NCBI GenBank assembly: GCA_025526915.1
Contig: JAHLKH010000129.1
Coordinates: 1-64,000, forward strand
DNA: 64,000 nt
Direction of reading: 5' to 3'
From: Entophlyctis helioformis
Taxonomy: Eukaryota > Chytridiomycota > Chytridiomycetes > Chytridiales > Chytriomycetaceae
The notes below the pieces were generated by a model. That model was not told where the DNA came from, made no database searches, and saw nothing but the letters and a program-made list of their open reading frames with translations. The translations under genes were made by a program, and so were the position numbers. The stretch's first letter is position 1. Each line of letters begins with the position of its first letter. This document shows positions 25,965-36,941 of the stretch, piece after piece.

Positions 25965-28900
25965 ATGCCCACTGCATACACTCTCGCAGGACCTGGCCAG
26001 CGGTGGTGCAAGGTGGGTGCAAGTGGAAGTGGTGGCGGCAGCGGTGGCAGCTCTGGCTCGCCGACAGGCAGCAAGCGGCGCAGAGTGGCTGGCGATGGCA
26101 GCGACACCAAGCCAGCCGCCACGGCTTGGCACTCGCTCGGTCTTGCAAGTGTCCGAACGCCGTCACGAGCTGCGTCTGGACATGGATCGCAACTGTTCAA
26201 GGCACTGGCGGCATCGCCATCGTCTGCTTCCACTGCCGCCACGCCTGCGCAGCAGACCATGGCGCCTGCGATCCAGTTTCCTGCTCTCGTTGGCGACATG
26301 ACCGTCACGGCCGTCTCGCTGTGCAAGGGCTTCAACATGGCCAAATGCGGTGCTCGAGTCATTCTGTCGCGCACTGCACCAAAGACGCCAAAGAGCGGGC
26401 GTGGGCGGCCTGCGGCGAGTGCCAGCAGCGGCAGAGGCAATCCGGTGTTCAATCGGTCGTCTGCGAGCGCTGTCGACAACCAGCATACGATTGTTCGCGT
26501 GTATCTGGAAGACGGCTCGGAGATTGGCCGTCTGTCCAGCGATGTTGCTCGCATTGTCTCGACGCTTTTGGACCAGAACCTTGTAAGCCACGCATCTCGT
26601 CCATGTTACCAGCACGATAGCAGCAGCTGACGGTGCACGCCATGCGTAGTGCTTGTTTGATGGGACCATCCTGTATGCCAACAATCCCATCACCATCATG
26701 GACGATATCCTCATCTCGCTCAATGTGTCGTTTGTCAAGGACGCATTCCCACGAAACCTTGTCCGCCAGACAGCGGCAGTCAAAGACGACGGGCCAGATT
26801 CCAGCCTGCGTGTGCGGCTGCGCAAACACGCGCTCAACTCCATGTTTGTGCGCGTTGGCATCGAGTCCCATCAAGACGCTTCTGATCCGGAACAGGCTGG
26901 ACTGGCCGGCGAGAGTCTTGGGAGTCTTGGATCGAGCAACGGGCTCGCCACCAGCGGCGCAATTTCTCCCAGCGACCTCGCCCAACTGTACCGCAAAGCC
27001 AACCAGCTGGACAAGGCGATCGGGTCCATGCAGCCGTCGGATGGCATGAAGCTACAGCTGCATGACTACCAGGCTGTAGCGCTCGCGTTCATGTACTCCA
27101 AGGAAAACAAGGCATCCATGAACTCTGAAGGCATGTCGCCTCTATGGAAAAAGGTTTGTTTCTGAGGCACTTTGATGGGCAGACTGTGCACCTGGTTGAC
27201 GCCGTGAGGTGGCTTGTTTGCGGCAGTACGAGATGAAGACTGGCGATCGATTCTACTACAACCGGTACTCGGGCGAGTTGAGTCTTGAGTTCCCGCGCGA
27301 GTCGCACTGTTCTGGCGGCATCCTTGCAGACGAGATGGGTCTTGGAAAGACGATTGAGATGCTGAGGTATTTGCTATGCGTTTCGTTGCGTGCTGGTCAC
27401 TGCATGTAGGGCTGACAGACGACGCGTAGTTTGATCCACACAAGCAGGGCAGTGCGATCGCCCATGAGCCAGATCTCAAGCAGCGTGCCGTCAAGCCATG
27501 CCACGTGAGTCTGATGTCAGTGGCTGCTGTCCATCTGCATGGATACTAAACGCAGCGCAATGAATGCAAACAGGTTGATTGTGTGTCCACTCAATCTGCT
27601 AGCCCAATGGCGCGACGAAGCGCTCCGTGCATTTGAGCCTGGGCTTGTGAAGCCTGATATCTACTACGGCAACGATCGCAGCCGTGTAACGAGCACATGT
27701 TTGCCAAGCCAGACGCTCCGTTGATCGTGTACGTAGTAAGCTGCTTTGGCTGTGTCCTGCAGTTTGCTAGCTGACATCCATCCCTGTGCCGTTTGCAGCA
27801 TCACAACGTATGGAACACTGGCAAGCGAGCATGCCAAGAACCGCGAAGACTCGCCCTTGTATGCCATCCAATGGCACCGCATTGTGCTTGGTATGCAACC
27901 GCCTGATCGAATGCTTTGTTGCATGTCGTTTTCTGACTGGCAGGTGTACGCATGGCTGGCAGACGAAGCACACTATATCAAGGAACGCACAACACGATCA
28001 GCCAAAGCCGCGTATGACTTGATAGCCACAAACCGCTGGGCCGTGTCTGGCACGCCGATTGTCAACAAACTCGAGTATGTGTTGGCACCATGCTGGCTGG
28101 CTGGCTGTACTCGTCGCACTTACCTTGGCCCTTTGACAGTGACATTTACTCGCTCGTCCATTTCTGCGTGTCGAGCCATGGTGCCAATACAGCTTCTGGA
28201 ACTCCTTCATCACCATCCCGTTCGAGAAGCGGGACCCTGCTGCCCTGGACGTCGTGCAGACGATCATGGAACCGCTGATCATCCGACGGACCAAGGACAT
28301 GCGCAAAGAGGACGGCAGTCTAATTGTTGAACTGCCTGCGAAGCATATCGATATCAAGTATCTGTCATTCAACAAAGAGGAGCAAGGTGCGTGCTGCATG
28401 GCACACGTTGAATTGAATCTGGGAAGTGTGGCTGACCTTGGCGGTGTTGATCGTGAGACAGATATCTACAACAGCTTACAAAAGGTGCGTGGCTGACGTG
28501 GCACGACTGTGTGGCATCAACACGATCGCTAATGGCTACCGTTTCATGGCAACAGTACACAAGCCGCAAGCTGTATGATCTCAAGATCATTGGCAAAGCC
28601 GACTACCTCCGTGTCTTCCACCTCATTCTACGCCTGCGGCAAGTATGCGACCATCCGATTCTTGTCAAAGCAAAGGACAGCGCAGGCAGTGGCGATGGAG
28701 GCACACATGCTGTTGCCGATGGCAAAGAAGTCATACCGCTTGTGATGGAGCTGGACGACTTGATTGCGCGGTACTGCAGCAACGGATCGTCCGAGTTTGC
28801 CATGCAGGTTGTCAATGATCTTCGCAACACGGGGAGTCGCGAGTGCCCGGTGAGTCGAGGGCGTCATTGGATGGGCTTGCATTGGCCTGGTTGTAGCTGA

Positions 28901-29950
28901 TCAGGATCAACGACAGATTTGCGAAGAGCCGTACTGGGACGGTGTGATACTGCCGTGCTTGCACATTGTGTGCAAGCCATGCATTGACAGTTGGTTCGAG
29001 ATGAAGCAGTCGAATGAGGAAGACATGGAATGGCAAGTCGTTCTGGCGTGAACAGATGCTGGATCTGGTGGCTTGGCGGGCTCACAGACTAGGCATTTTT
29101 CAAACAGCACACTCTGCCGAATGCCGTGCTCTGAGGCGGACATGATGCGCATCCTTGCATCGCGCAAAGAAGACGAGACAGAGAACGTCTCAGGCGTTCA
29201 CGAGACGGACGCCTCAAGCGACAGCCGCAATGCCAACGACAGCAAGACCAATGATCCCAAGGAGGCACCATCAACACAGCCATCGTCGTCGTCAGAGGAT
29301 GCTGGTCAAAGCGCGACGCTGCCGACAACGCAGCCAAAGATCATGTTACAGTCCATGCAGTTCCGCTCGTCTGTCAAACTGCAGCCCTCATCAGCGACCT
29401 TGAGTCGATCCGCAGCAAGGACACGTCCGAAAAGTCTGTCGTCTTCTCTCAGTGGACATCGTTCCTCGACCTTGCAGAGATTGTTCTTAAACAGAACGGG
29501 TTCGTGTTTGCCCGCATCGATGGGTCGCTGAGCCAAAAGGCACGCGAGAAGGTCCTGCACACGTTCAAGACGGACCCAAGCACCACGATTCTGCTAGCAT
29601 CACTCAAATCGACAGGCGTGGGACTCAACCTCACTGCTGCGTCGCGCGTCTTTATGCTCGACCCGTGGTGGAACGAGAGCGCCGAATTCCAGTTGGTTCC
29701 TGCCATGTCCATGGAGCGATGGCCAAGGGTTGTGGTGACTGACTGGCGGTGATTTTGCAGGGCTATTGATCGTGTTCACAGACTCGGACAGACGCGGCCC
29801 GTGTTTGTGACGCGCTACATCATATCCAACTCGATCGAGGAGAAGATGCTTGCCATCCAGCACCGCAAGGCTCAGTTGGCTGGTGCTGTGACAGATGCCA
29901 GCAACTCGGAGCACGCCAAGCTGGATGAGCTGATGGCCTTGTTTGACTAG
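25965..29950 (+). CDS. RAD5: Rad5/HLTF-type DNA-dependent ATPase and E3 ubiquitin ligase
   Basis: Rad5 extends PCNA ubiquitin chains and remodels stalled forks. The N-terminus carries a basic GSKRRRVAG signal. A HIRAN domain follows ([20 protein letters not shown] to [18 protein letters not shown]). The Snf2 motor includes [13 protein letters not shown], Walker A in [26 protein letters not shown], the DEAH box in [30 protein letters not shown] and [17 protein letters not shown] finger is inserted between the lobes ([20 protein letters not shown], then CKPCIDSW), and the motor resumes with [40 protein letters not shown] and [14 protein letters not shown]. This HIRAN-Snf2-RING order defines Rad5/HLTF. 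There are about ten introns. A one-base frame break lies near 29383. Rad18, its partner in the pathway, is 12 kb away. Confidence 0.94.
28092..28107 (+). repeat. (CTGG)n tract in a Rad5 intron
   Basis: Four tandem CTGG units on the coding strand follow the exon ending [15 protein letters not shown]. Confidence 0.8.
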
Positions 29951-29985
29951 ACAGACAATGAATGGATGCCCGTGCATTTGTTTCA

Positions 29986-32345
29986 TTAGTATCGCGATCG
30001 CTTGCGAGGGTCGTCACTGTACTGGCGACTGCCACTCCCACTCCCACTGCGTCCATCCCTTCCATCACGGTTGCTGCTGCCCCTTGAGCCGCCATCACGT
30101 CCAGACCCGCGTCCATTGTCGCGCTGGCTGCGATCTCCATCACGCCGCGAAGCACCCCGGCCCGAGTCCCTGTCGCGAGATCCACCTGCAGACGACTTGA
30201 GCCTGTGCATCAAAGCAACCAGGCGTCAGTCGCCAATTGCAGCTATTGTGCACATGCATGGCACTCTTACTCTTGGCGAGGATCAATGACGGAATAGTCG
30301 TCCACTCTGGCGGCATACACATTGGCGCCAACCTCTTTGCTGAACTTGAGTGTCGCAGTCATCCACCCGTCGTCGTCGTCGTCCTTTTCGTCCTCGCCAA
30401 ACGTATCGCGACAGCTCTTGCATCCCTTGATGAAATGCAAGTCGCACTCCCACTCGTCGTCGTCGACGACGCCTTGCTGCTGGTGCTTGGCATCTTCGTC
30501 GCCATTGTGCTTTCCAGACGATCTGGCCGACGACGCCTGCTTGAGCATCTGCCGAAAGTCTTGCACTTGGCTGATCACGTCGGTGCCATCGGATGGCTTG
30601 CCTGAAGCTGTCCGGCGCTTTCCGGCAACGGCTTTACCTGACGAGAGGTAGGCTTTGCGCTGGTCCATGACCGACGGCACACTCGACGACTTGCTGCGTG
30701 AGGTGCTCGGGGCGGATCCCGAGTCCCGCTGTGATGCGTCGGTCGGCTTGCCAATAGCCTTGATCTCATTGCGCAGTTTGCGGATCTGATCTTCGGCCGA
30801 CAGACTCTGCTTGGATGCGGAGGCGTCGGCTGTGGATCGCAAAGGCGCACGGCGGTGGTTGTCATCAGAGTCTTCCGAGTCCATGTCCGAGTCCGAGTCC
30901 GAATCCGAGTTTGAATCGGCAGGCTTGCGCTTGAGCAGAGGTGCAGGTGCAGGTGCTTGCGCAGGTTGTGCAGCAGGCAGTGATTTTACGCGCTGTCGTC
31001 ATTGCTGTCCTTGGAGAGTTCCTTGGAGAGTTCAGCAGCGACTTGCTTGCTCAGACGCGGGTCGTCAACGGCATCGTGCAGACTCTTGCTCTTCTTCTTG
31101 GATACAAACGCAGGCTCTTCGGCATCCTCTCCAAAGGACAGCAGAGCCAGATTCCTGCCAAATATTGTGATCAAGTTAGCCGACTGCCGACCAAGAGCAC
31201 TGCAAGAGTCGACAAACGAATGCACTTTTTGACTTTGGGCTTGCGCGCATCTTCCTCGGCCTTGAGCAGCTCTTGCTCCAGTTGGCGCATATGAGCACGC
31301 TCTTCGGCTGTGCTGCGAGGCAGGATGTCGTCAAAGGGATTGCTTAGCACGTTGGCCCCAAGGATCTTGGGTGGATTGAGCGGTCTATCGTCCTTGTCTG
31401 TGTCCAACTCGCCAATCTTGAGCATGTTGAAGATGGTGTCTCCAACAATCTGACCATGGCGAGAATAGCTCCGAGTCAGTGGCCGAATGCATGCCATGTC
31501 CATGTCCATGCCAAAGCACCAACCTTGCCAAAGATGGTGTTTCTGCGGTTGAGCTCTTCAGTCTTGTTGAGCGTGAAGAAGAACTGGCTCGTGTTGGAGT
31601 TTGGTCCGGTGTTTGCCTATTGCGAGCGATAAACGTGATGCATCAGCTGCACGATCGGGTCTGCACGCAGAGTAGATGCAAGAAGAGTGGACGCAAGGCA
31701 GCATACCATGGCCAGCAGACCGCGATGGGTGAAGCGAAGTCGCGAGTGGAACTCGTCTGCAAACTAGCCGCGTTGGAGCGTGATCAGCCACGGTGCACAG
31801 ACAGGATGGCATGCGGTGGCATGCGATGGCGTGCACATGCACTCACAGGCTCGCCGTAGACGGACTCTCCGCCCAGACCCGTGCCTGTTGGATCGCCCGA
31901 CTGCACGATAAAGTCACGGACGACACGGTGGAAGATGACGCCGTCATAGTAGCCCTCCAGACTGCCGATGCCACCACGCATGCAGCAGGCGTCAGCGATC
32001 CTGGCGAGATGCAGCGCAGACAGAGGACAGCGCGCGCCACGCACCACAGCTGCACAAAGTTGCGGCATGCCTTGGGGGCCTCTTTTGGCCACAGCTGTGC
32101 ATCCACCGCACGTCCTGGTCAGTCTGTCGTCCAACGGCCCACAGAAGCTGCAACGAACCTCGACCTCGAGCTCGCCGACTGTTGTGCGCAGCACCACCTG
32201 CGGCGTGTGGAAGGGCCAGTTCTGTCAGCGTGGACTCTCTGACTGCATGGCAGCCTAGCCGTCTGACAGTCACCCAGCCAGCCAGTCAGCCAGCCAGTCG
32301 CACCTTGCCGCGGGTGGGCGGCTCTGTGTTGTACGCCGACGACAT
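29986..32345 (-). CDS. CWC27: Spliceosome-associated cyclophilin Cwc27
   Basis: Cwc27 is a peptidyl-prolyl isomerase-fold protein of activated spliceosomes. The first exon [14 protein letters not shown] splices to [13 protein letters not shown], then [16 protein letters not shown], then [20 protein letters not shown] with [15 protein letters not shown], all family hallmarks. Later exons carry [17 protein letters not shown] sequence, [15 protein letters not shown] and [20 protein letters not shown]. The C-terminal half has [12 protein letters not shown], the coiled region [18 protein letters not shown], and [17 protein letters not shown] to [10 protein letters not shown], the usual Cwc27 ending. 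An extra last exon adds an Arg/Ser/Gly/Asp-rich tail ([18 protein letters not shown]...) of about 65 residues. It is divergent from ETFRF1 with 29 bases between start codons. Confidence 0.93.
32275..32301 (-). repeat. (CAGC/CAGT)n tract in the first Cwc27 intron
   Basis: Tandem tetramers read GGCT/GACT on the coding strand, next to the donor of the first exon. Confidence 0.75.
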
Positions 32346-32374
32346 CGTTCTTGGCAAACTATTCGCAAACAGCC
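32346..32374. promoter_or_regulatory. 29-base spacer between divergent start codons
   Basis: Cwc27 (minus) and ETFRF1 (plus) start codons lie 29 bases apart, the smallest gap in the window. At least one gene must have a very short or absent 5' untranslated region. Confidence 0.45.
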
Positions 32375-33103
32375 ATGGCCGATGCGCTTCGCTGGCGAGT
32401 GCGCAGCCTGTACAAGCAGGCGAGTGCAGTGGCCTGCGAGGTCTGCGGCCGCCGTGCAGAGCGGCCATGGCTGACCATGGCTGACCATGGCCCCGCCGCA
32501 CCCACAGCTGCTGTACATTGGACGGGACTATCCCGGCGGGTGAGTGGACGCATACACGTCCGCGGGCTGGCGGTGGCTCGGCGCTGGATGATTGCTCACG
32601 ACAGAGAGGCTGGCCTGCCCGTCAATCTGCTGCGCTGCGCTGCGTGGTGCTCGCTGTGGATCGAGCGTAGCGCGGACTACTACAGGGGCAAGCTCAAGGG
32701 AGCGTTTCTCAAGAAGCGGGACCTGCAGGACCCGGCCGACATTGAAAAGGCGATTGCACACGGCAAGTGCCTGCAGATTGGCAGCTAGAAGCGTGCGAGA
32801 GGCATGCGAGAAGCGTGCGATCTGCGCGTGGCTGTCTGGCTGACTTGATGGCTGGCTGGCTGTTGGCTGACGCTCGTGTGTGGCCGACAGGCGAGTTTGT
32901 GTACAGGGAACTGGAAGCGCTGTGGTTTGTGCGCAAGTAAGTGCGGGCCGCACGCATGGGCTGGCGGTCTGGACGCTGATCGCTGCGGCAGGTACCGAGC
33001 GATGAAGCGCAGCTACTACGACGACTCGGGCGCCAAGCTCGACTCGCTGCTGGACAAGCTGACGAGAAGCACTGAGCGAGGCCGACGAGCGGCCCTGCAA
33101 TAA
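32375..33103 (+). CDS. LYR-motif protein ETFRF1/LYRM5-like
   Basis: ETFRF1 is a small mitochondrial LYR-family protein that binds electron-transfer flavoprotein. The exons read MADALRWRVRSLYKQ, LLYIGRDYPGG, ADYYRGKLKGAFLKKRD with LQDPADIEKAIAHGK, then EFVYRELEALWFVRK and YRAMKRSYYDDSGAKL. This follows animal LYRM5 closely (LYK-x-LLYLGRDYP, KGADYFKKRLK, EALYFLRKYRAMKQRYY). The joins between exons keep the spacing exactly, including a first intron with a GC donor at 32420. Poly(A) signal AATAAA overlaps the stop codon. The protein is roughly 110 residues, slightly longer than the 90-residue human one because of its tail. Acyl-carrier-protein binding is known for the family and inferred here. 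Confidence 0.9.
32829..32872 (+). repeat. Degenerate (GGCT)n tract in an ETFRF1 intron
   Basis: GGCTG/GGCTT units on the coding strand lie just before the acceptor of the EFVYRELEALWF exon. Confidence 0.7.
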
Positions 33104-33104
33104 A
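33099..33104 (+). terminator. AATAAA poly(A) signal overlapping the ETFRF1 stop codon
   Basis: The hexamer includes the TAA stop at 33101-33103. Canonical AATAAA is uncommon in this GC-rich window, so it is a good candidate for the ETFRF1 3'-end signal. Confidence 0.55.
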
Positions 33105-33201
33105 GTTGGTCCAGTTCTCTGTTCATGTTTCAGAGGCACGCGACGCTCGCTTTGCCCTCAAAACAGACACAGGCGTGAGTTTGCTGCACTGTGCCGCGGC
33201 T

Positions 33202-33232
33202 TGGCTTGGCTGGCTAAGCTGGCTGGCAAGGC
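33202..33232 (+). repeat. Degenerate (GGCT)n tract upstream of Get3
   Basis: CTTGGCTTGGCTGGCTAAGC and related units lie about 80 bases before the Get3 start, in the presumed leader. Confidence 0.6.
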
Positions 33233-33309
33233 TGCGAGAGGCGCAAGGCCGATGCTGACGTCTGCCTGCTGCTGCCCATCATGGCTGCACGCCCCTGGCC
33301 TGCGTGCGG

Positions 33310-34894
33310 ATGCAGGCAATGGCAGATCTCGACAGCCTCGAGCCCACGCTCCAGAACATTCTGGACCAGGAGAGCCTGCGTTGGATCTTCGTTGGCGGCA
33401 AGGGCGGTGTCGGCAAGACCACGACGAGGTGCGTGCCGCGGCTCTTGCGTCGCTGTGCCGAAGAGCAGCGAACGTGCATGCTGACGGGCTGCCTCGCCTG
33501 CTCTCTTGTCTGTCTTGGCCGCCTGTCTTGGCCGCCTGTCTTGAACGCTGGCCTGGCTTACCAACTGGATGCCGCTCTGCATCGGCTGGGCTTGCATGTG
33601 GACTTGGACGGACTTGGACGGCAGCTGCTCGCTGGCCACCCAGCTGGCCAAGGTCAGAGAGTCGGTGCTGCTCATCTCGACCGATCCGGCCACAACCTGT
33701 CCGGTGAGTGCCGTCTCGCTGGCTTGCCCTGCTGCCGCTGCGTCTAACGCTTGCCCGACGCCACTCTGCAGACGCCTTTGGCCAAAAGTTCTCAAAGAAC
33801 CCTGAGCTTGTCAACGGCCACTCGAACCTGTACGCCATGGAGATTGACCCGACGGGCAGCATCCAGGAGATGCTCGAGAATGGCAAGTCGTTGCACACCA
33901 GCACCCACGTGCTGGCCGCCCGTCTGGATTGGATGCAACTGCTCGGCTGACAGGCGTGCACGCATGGCTGGATTGGATCGTGTAGCTCAGGACTCTGGCA
34001 TGCAGTCACAGCTGCAGGACATGGCTTTTGCCATTCCCGGTGTCGACGAAGCCATGAGCTTTGCCGAGGTCATGAAGTAAGCTGGTGGTGGTGGTGCATG
34101 CGTCCCAACACATGGACTTGCTTACAATCGCTTCGCGATTCATCCCCCTCAGGCTTGTCAAGTCGATGGACTACTCGTGCATCGTGTTCGACACTGCACC
34201 TACTGGCCACACGCTCCGCTTCCTGTCGTTCCCGACTGTCCTGGACAAGGCTCTTGGCAAGTTTGCGCAGCTTGGAAGCCGTCTTGGCCCCATGATGCAG
34301 CAGGTGTGTTTCGGGCCACGGTTGGCGTCGTATCCGCTGGTGTGATGGCCACTGACATGCGCGACCAATTGTGCAGATGGGCGGCATGATGGGCATGGAC
34401 CCCAACCAGGAGGACATTTTTGGCCGCCTTGAGAGCATGCGCTCGATCATCCAGGAAGTCAACACACAGTTCCAGGACCCTGTATGTTGGCCAGTCTGCG
34501 TGTTTTCATTGAGCTGATGCCGCAGACTGACGACGCGCGAATGGCAACCCGACCAACCAACCAACAGGACAAGACCACCTTTGTCTGCGTGTGCATCTCC
34601 GAGTTCCTGTCGCTGTACGAGACCGAGCGCATGATCCAGGAGCTGACGTCGTTCCACATTGACACGCACAACATTGTTGTCAATCAGCTGCTGTACCCCA
34701 AGGGCGGCTCCAACTGCGAGCAGTGTCTTGTGCGTGCCAAGATGCAGGCCAAGTACCTGGAGCAGATTGCAGAGCTGTACGAAGACTTCCATGTCGTCAA
34801 GATGCCGCTCTTGACGCACGAGATCCGTGGCGTTGAGACGATCAAGACCTTTTCCGAGATGCTTGTGAAGCCGTACGTGCCCCCCACCAACTGA
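33310..34894 (+). CDS. GET3: Get3/TRC40 ATPase for tail-anchored protein insertion
   Basis: Get3 is the cytosolic ATPase that carries tail-anchored proteins to the ER receptor Get1/Get2. The N-terminal exon has [20 protein letters not shown] followed by the deviant P-loop [11 protein letters not shown]. The next exon has [20 protein letters not shown]. Later exons give [71 protein letters not shown] and [13 protein letters not shown], then the zinc CxxC pair ([10 protein letters not shown]). It ends with VKPYVPP. The switch I motif DPAHNLSDAF is interrupted: the window reads out of frame by one base at 33689-33692. All other motifs are intact. ATG 33319 is an alternative start. Get2, part of the Get3 receptor, is encoded at 49089-50378. 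Confidence 0.95.
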
Positions 34895-35096
34895 GCTGAT
34901 GCTTCAATACACCACAGCAAATGCACCATGCCCCCAACGCTCTTGTCCCAGCGACAGCATTGCTGATCTGGCAAGATGGCCCGACGGCCCAACGGTGCCA
35001 CTTGCAGCGGCAATTTTTCCTTTTTTGGAACTGCATGCCATTGGTGCGGGCGCCAGTGCAGCGACGGGTTTCCTCGCAAACCAAAATAGACCCACC

Positions 35097-36247
35097 ATGC
35101 ACTTCAACACCGTCGCCGCTGCCGCCGCCGCTCTCTTCGTCGCTGGTGCCAGCGCCCAGACGCTGACGATTCCCCTGCCAGACGCCGACCTTGCCCTCTG
35201 GAACTCCTTCAAGGGTACGCCGCCCCTGCAGCACATGCCGCTCCTGCCACTTGAACCTGTCACACTGCCGCAAGCGAGGCCCTTGACAGCACCAACAGCC
35301 AGCCAGCCAACAGCCCGCCAGCGCCAAGCCGTTGCCGCAGCAGAGTGCAGGCAGAGGTGCACACACGGCTGCTGGCCGGCTCGTTGGCTCGTTGGCTCGC
35401 TGGCTTGTCTCGCCCGCCTGGGCTGGCTGTCTGAGCGCAAGGGCCTCGCCTTGTGGCTGCCGTCTTGTGCACTCCACTCGCCCTGCCGCTTGGCCCTTCT
35501 GATTGACTCTGAAACTGACGCCCCCAACGCAACACAGACACGGCTGCCAACATCACTGTGGCCGACTGCTCGACCCAGATTATCGACACATGGACCGAGG
35601 CCAACGCCATCCTCAACCAGTTTGGCTTCTCTGGACAGGTGTGTGCTCGCCTGTGCATGCCCTTCCCTTGGCCTTGCGCCAGGTGCAGCAGACTGCACCT
35701 GTTGTGTGCGCCTCGCTCGCGCGTGTGTGCGGCATGCGCCACAAATCGGCTGCCACGTTGGACAGCCAGGACCCGCGCTCGTCCCGTCGACATCGGATCT
35801 GTTGTCCGATGCCACCAGCCATCCAGCCATCCAGCCAGCCAGCCATCCATCCATCCAGCCAGCCCGCAAACACACACGGACCACGGCTGACGCTGTCTCC
35901 TGTCTGACTCGTGCCAGTTCATTGATGCCGTGTCCGTCGTGTCCGTCGTCGCCGGTGACATTCCCGAGGCTGCCCCTCTTCGCAGATCGCTCACCGCTGC
36001 CATTGGCACGTTCAAGAACAGTCTCGTCAAGCAGCAGGCTCTTGCCAGCTCGGGCAACCTGCCCGCCGCCAGCGGCCCCAAGAGCGGCGCTTCGTCCACT
36101 GCTACCGTGGCGGGCGACACTGCACAGGCCACTTCGCTGATCCCCAAGGCCGGTCTCGTGTCTGCCGCTCCCACAAACGCCCTCACCGCCACGTCGGCGG
36201 GTATCATGGCCGCTGCTGCCATCTTTGGTGCACTCTCCATGTGCTAA
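35097..36247 (+). CDS. Small secreted, probably GPI-anchored surface protein
   Basis: The start (ATG 35097, good CACC context) opens a clear signal peptide: MHFNTVAAAAAALFVAGASA, with cleavage likely before QT. Three exons join: up to NSFK, then DTAANITVADCSTQIIDTW to FGFSGQ, then FIDAVSVVSVVAGDIPEAAP to the end. The mature protein is about 170 residues with one N-glycosylation sequon (NIT), a single cysteine in the ectodomain, and an Ala/Ser/Thr-rich region. It ends in the hydrophobic segment SAGIMAAAAIFGALSMC, typical of a GPI-attachment signal. Its two introns (about 320 and 280 bases) are three to four times longer than most here. No enzymatic domain is seen. The layout fits a fungal cell-wall or surface protein. 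Confidence 0.75.
35818..35865 (+). repeat. (CATC)n/(CAGC)n tract in the second intron of the GPI-type gene
   Basis: Alternating CCAT and CCAG tetramers fill most of the 3' part of this intron. Here the coding strand carries the C-rich version, opposite to most other introns in the window. Confidence 0.8.
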
Positions 36248-36941
36248 GCGTGCCATCGCTTGAGCCCTGTGCCGTTTCCCGTCCTCTCTCTCTCCCTCTC
36301 TCTCTCCCTCCTTGCATGTCGCATCAGCACATATAAACATTCCTTGCTCCTTGCCAACCGCCCCCTGGCCGCCCCTGGCCGCCTCGCTGCCCTTCAATCA
36401 GCCTACCGACCAACCGGCGTGGAGATCTGGATTTCACGGCTTTCCCCATCAAGCAGCCACGGAAAATGACCAAGGTGCGAGACTGCAGCACCAATCCATT
36501 GCCAGATAAGCAGCCGATCAGGGCATGGCATGGCATGGCATGGCATAGAAGAGCATGGCAGACATCGTGGCGAGAGAGACATGCAAGCGAATACGTGCAT
36601 GGCGCAGCTTGCCTGCGTTGTGGCCTGCCTGCCACGGCCTCGCCGTCTTGCATTCGTCGCCTTTCCAAATGTACCGCAAGCAGAGACTGACAAGCATGCA
36701 ATCCCATCCGTCTTTCCTTCCGTCGCCCGTCTCGGCACCTCTGGATCGCATCACGGCATACCAACGGCACACAAACGGCACACCAACGACAATCGCCACT
36801 ATCGCACTCATCCGCTCCTGCCCATCCATATCCACCTGTGACGGCTTGTGACGGCCGTTCCGGTCTGTCGTTGGCAAACGATCGTTTACACAATCGCGTC
36901 CACTGCCGCACTTTCCACGGTCCCTGGGTGCCTTGTGTGCC
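36248..36941. other. 694-base intergenic region without a recognisable gene
   Basis: It opens with a (CTCT)n run after the GPI-type gene, has a TATAAA-like sequence near 36332, and contains a GGCAT pentamer array at 36522-36547. An ATG at 36466 followed directly by a donor-like GTGCGA could be an untranslated or tiny first exon of the next gene, but its phase does not fit the next exon. No conserved protein is coded on either strand. Confidence 0.5.
36522..36547 (+). repeat. (GGCAT)n pentanucleotide array
   Basis: Five tandem GGCAT units. The reverse-complement unit (ATGCC) forms a similar array at 46422-46451. Confidence 0.9.

Noticed and set aside
24931..26166. A 411-residue minus-strand frame that includes uS12m
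   Set aside because: Only the part from 25716 or 25584 is needed for uS12m plus a presequence; the upstream part overlaps the Rad5 start and has no recognisable protein.
34895..36400. Long minus-strand frame opposite the GPI-type gene (497 residues)
   Set aside because: It runs across the introns and is rich in Gly/Ala/Arg from reverse-complement GC-rich codons; the plus strand has a signal peptide, matched splice sites and a GPI-like end.
36466..36474. Tiny first exon (ATG ACC AAG) for the 88-residue gene
   Set aside because: Splicing from it to the next acceptor gives a quick stop; the ATG at 36942 reads straight into the conserved-looking frame.
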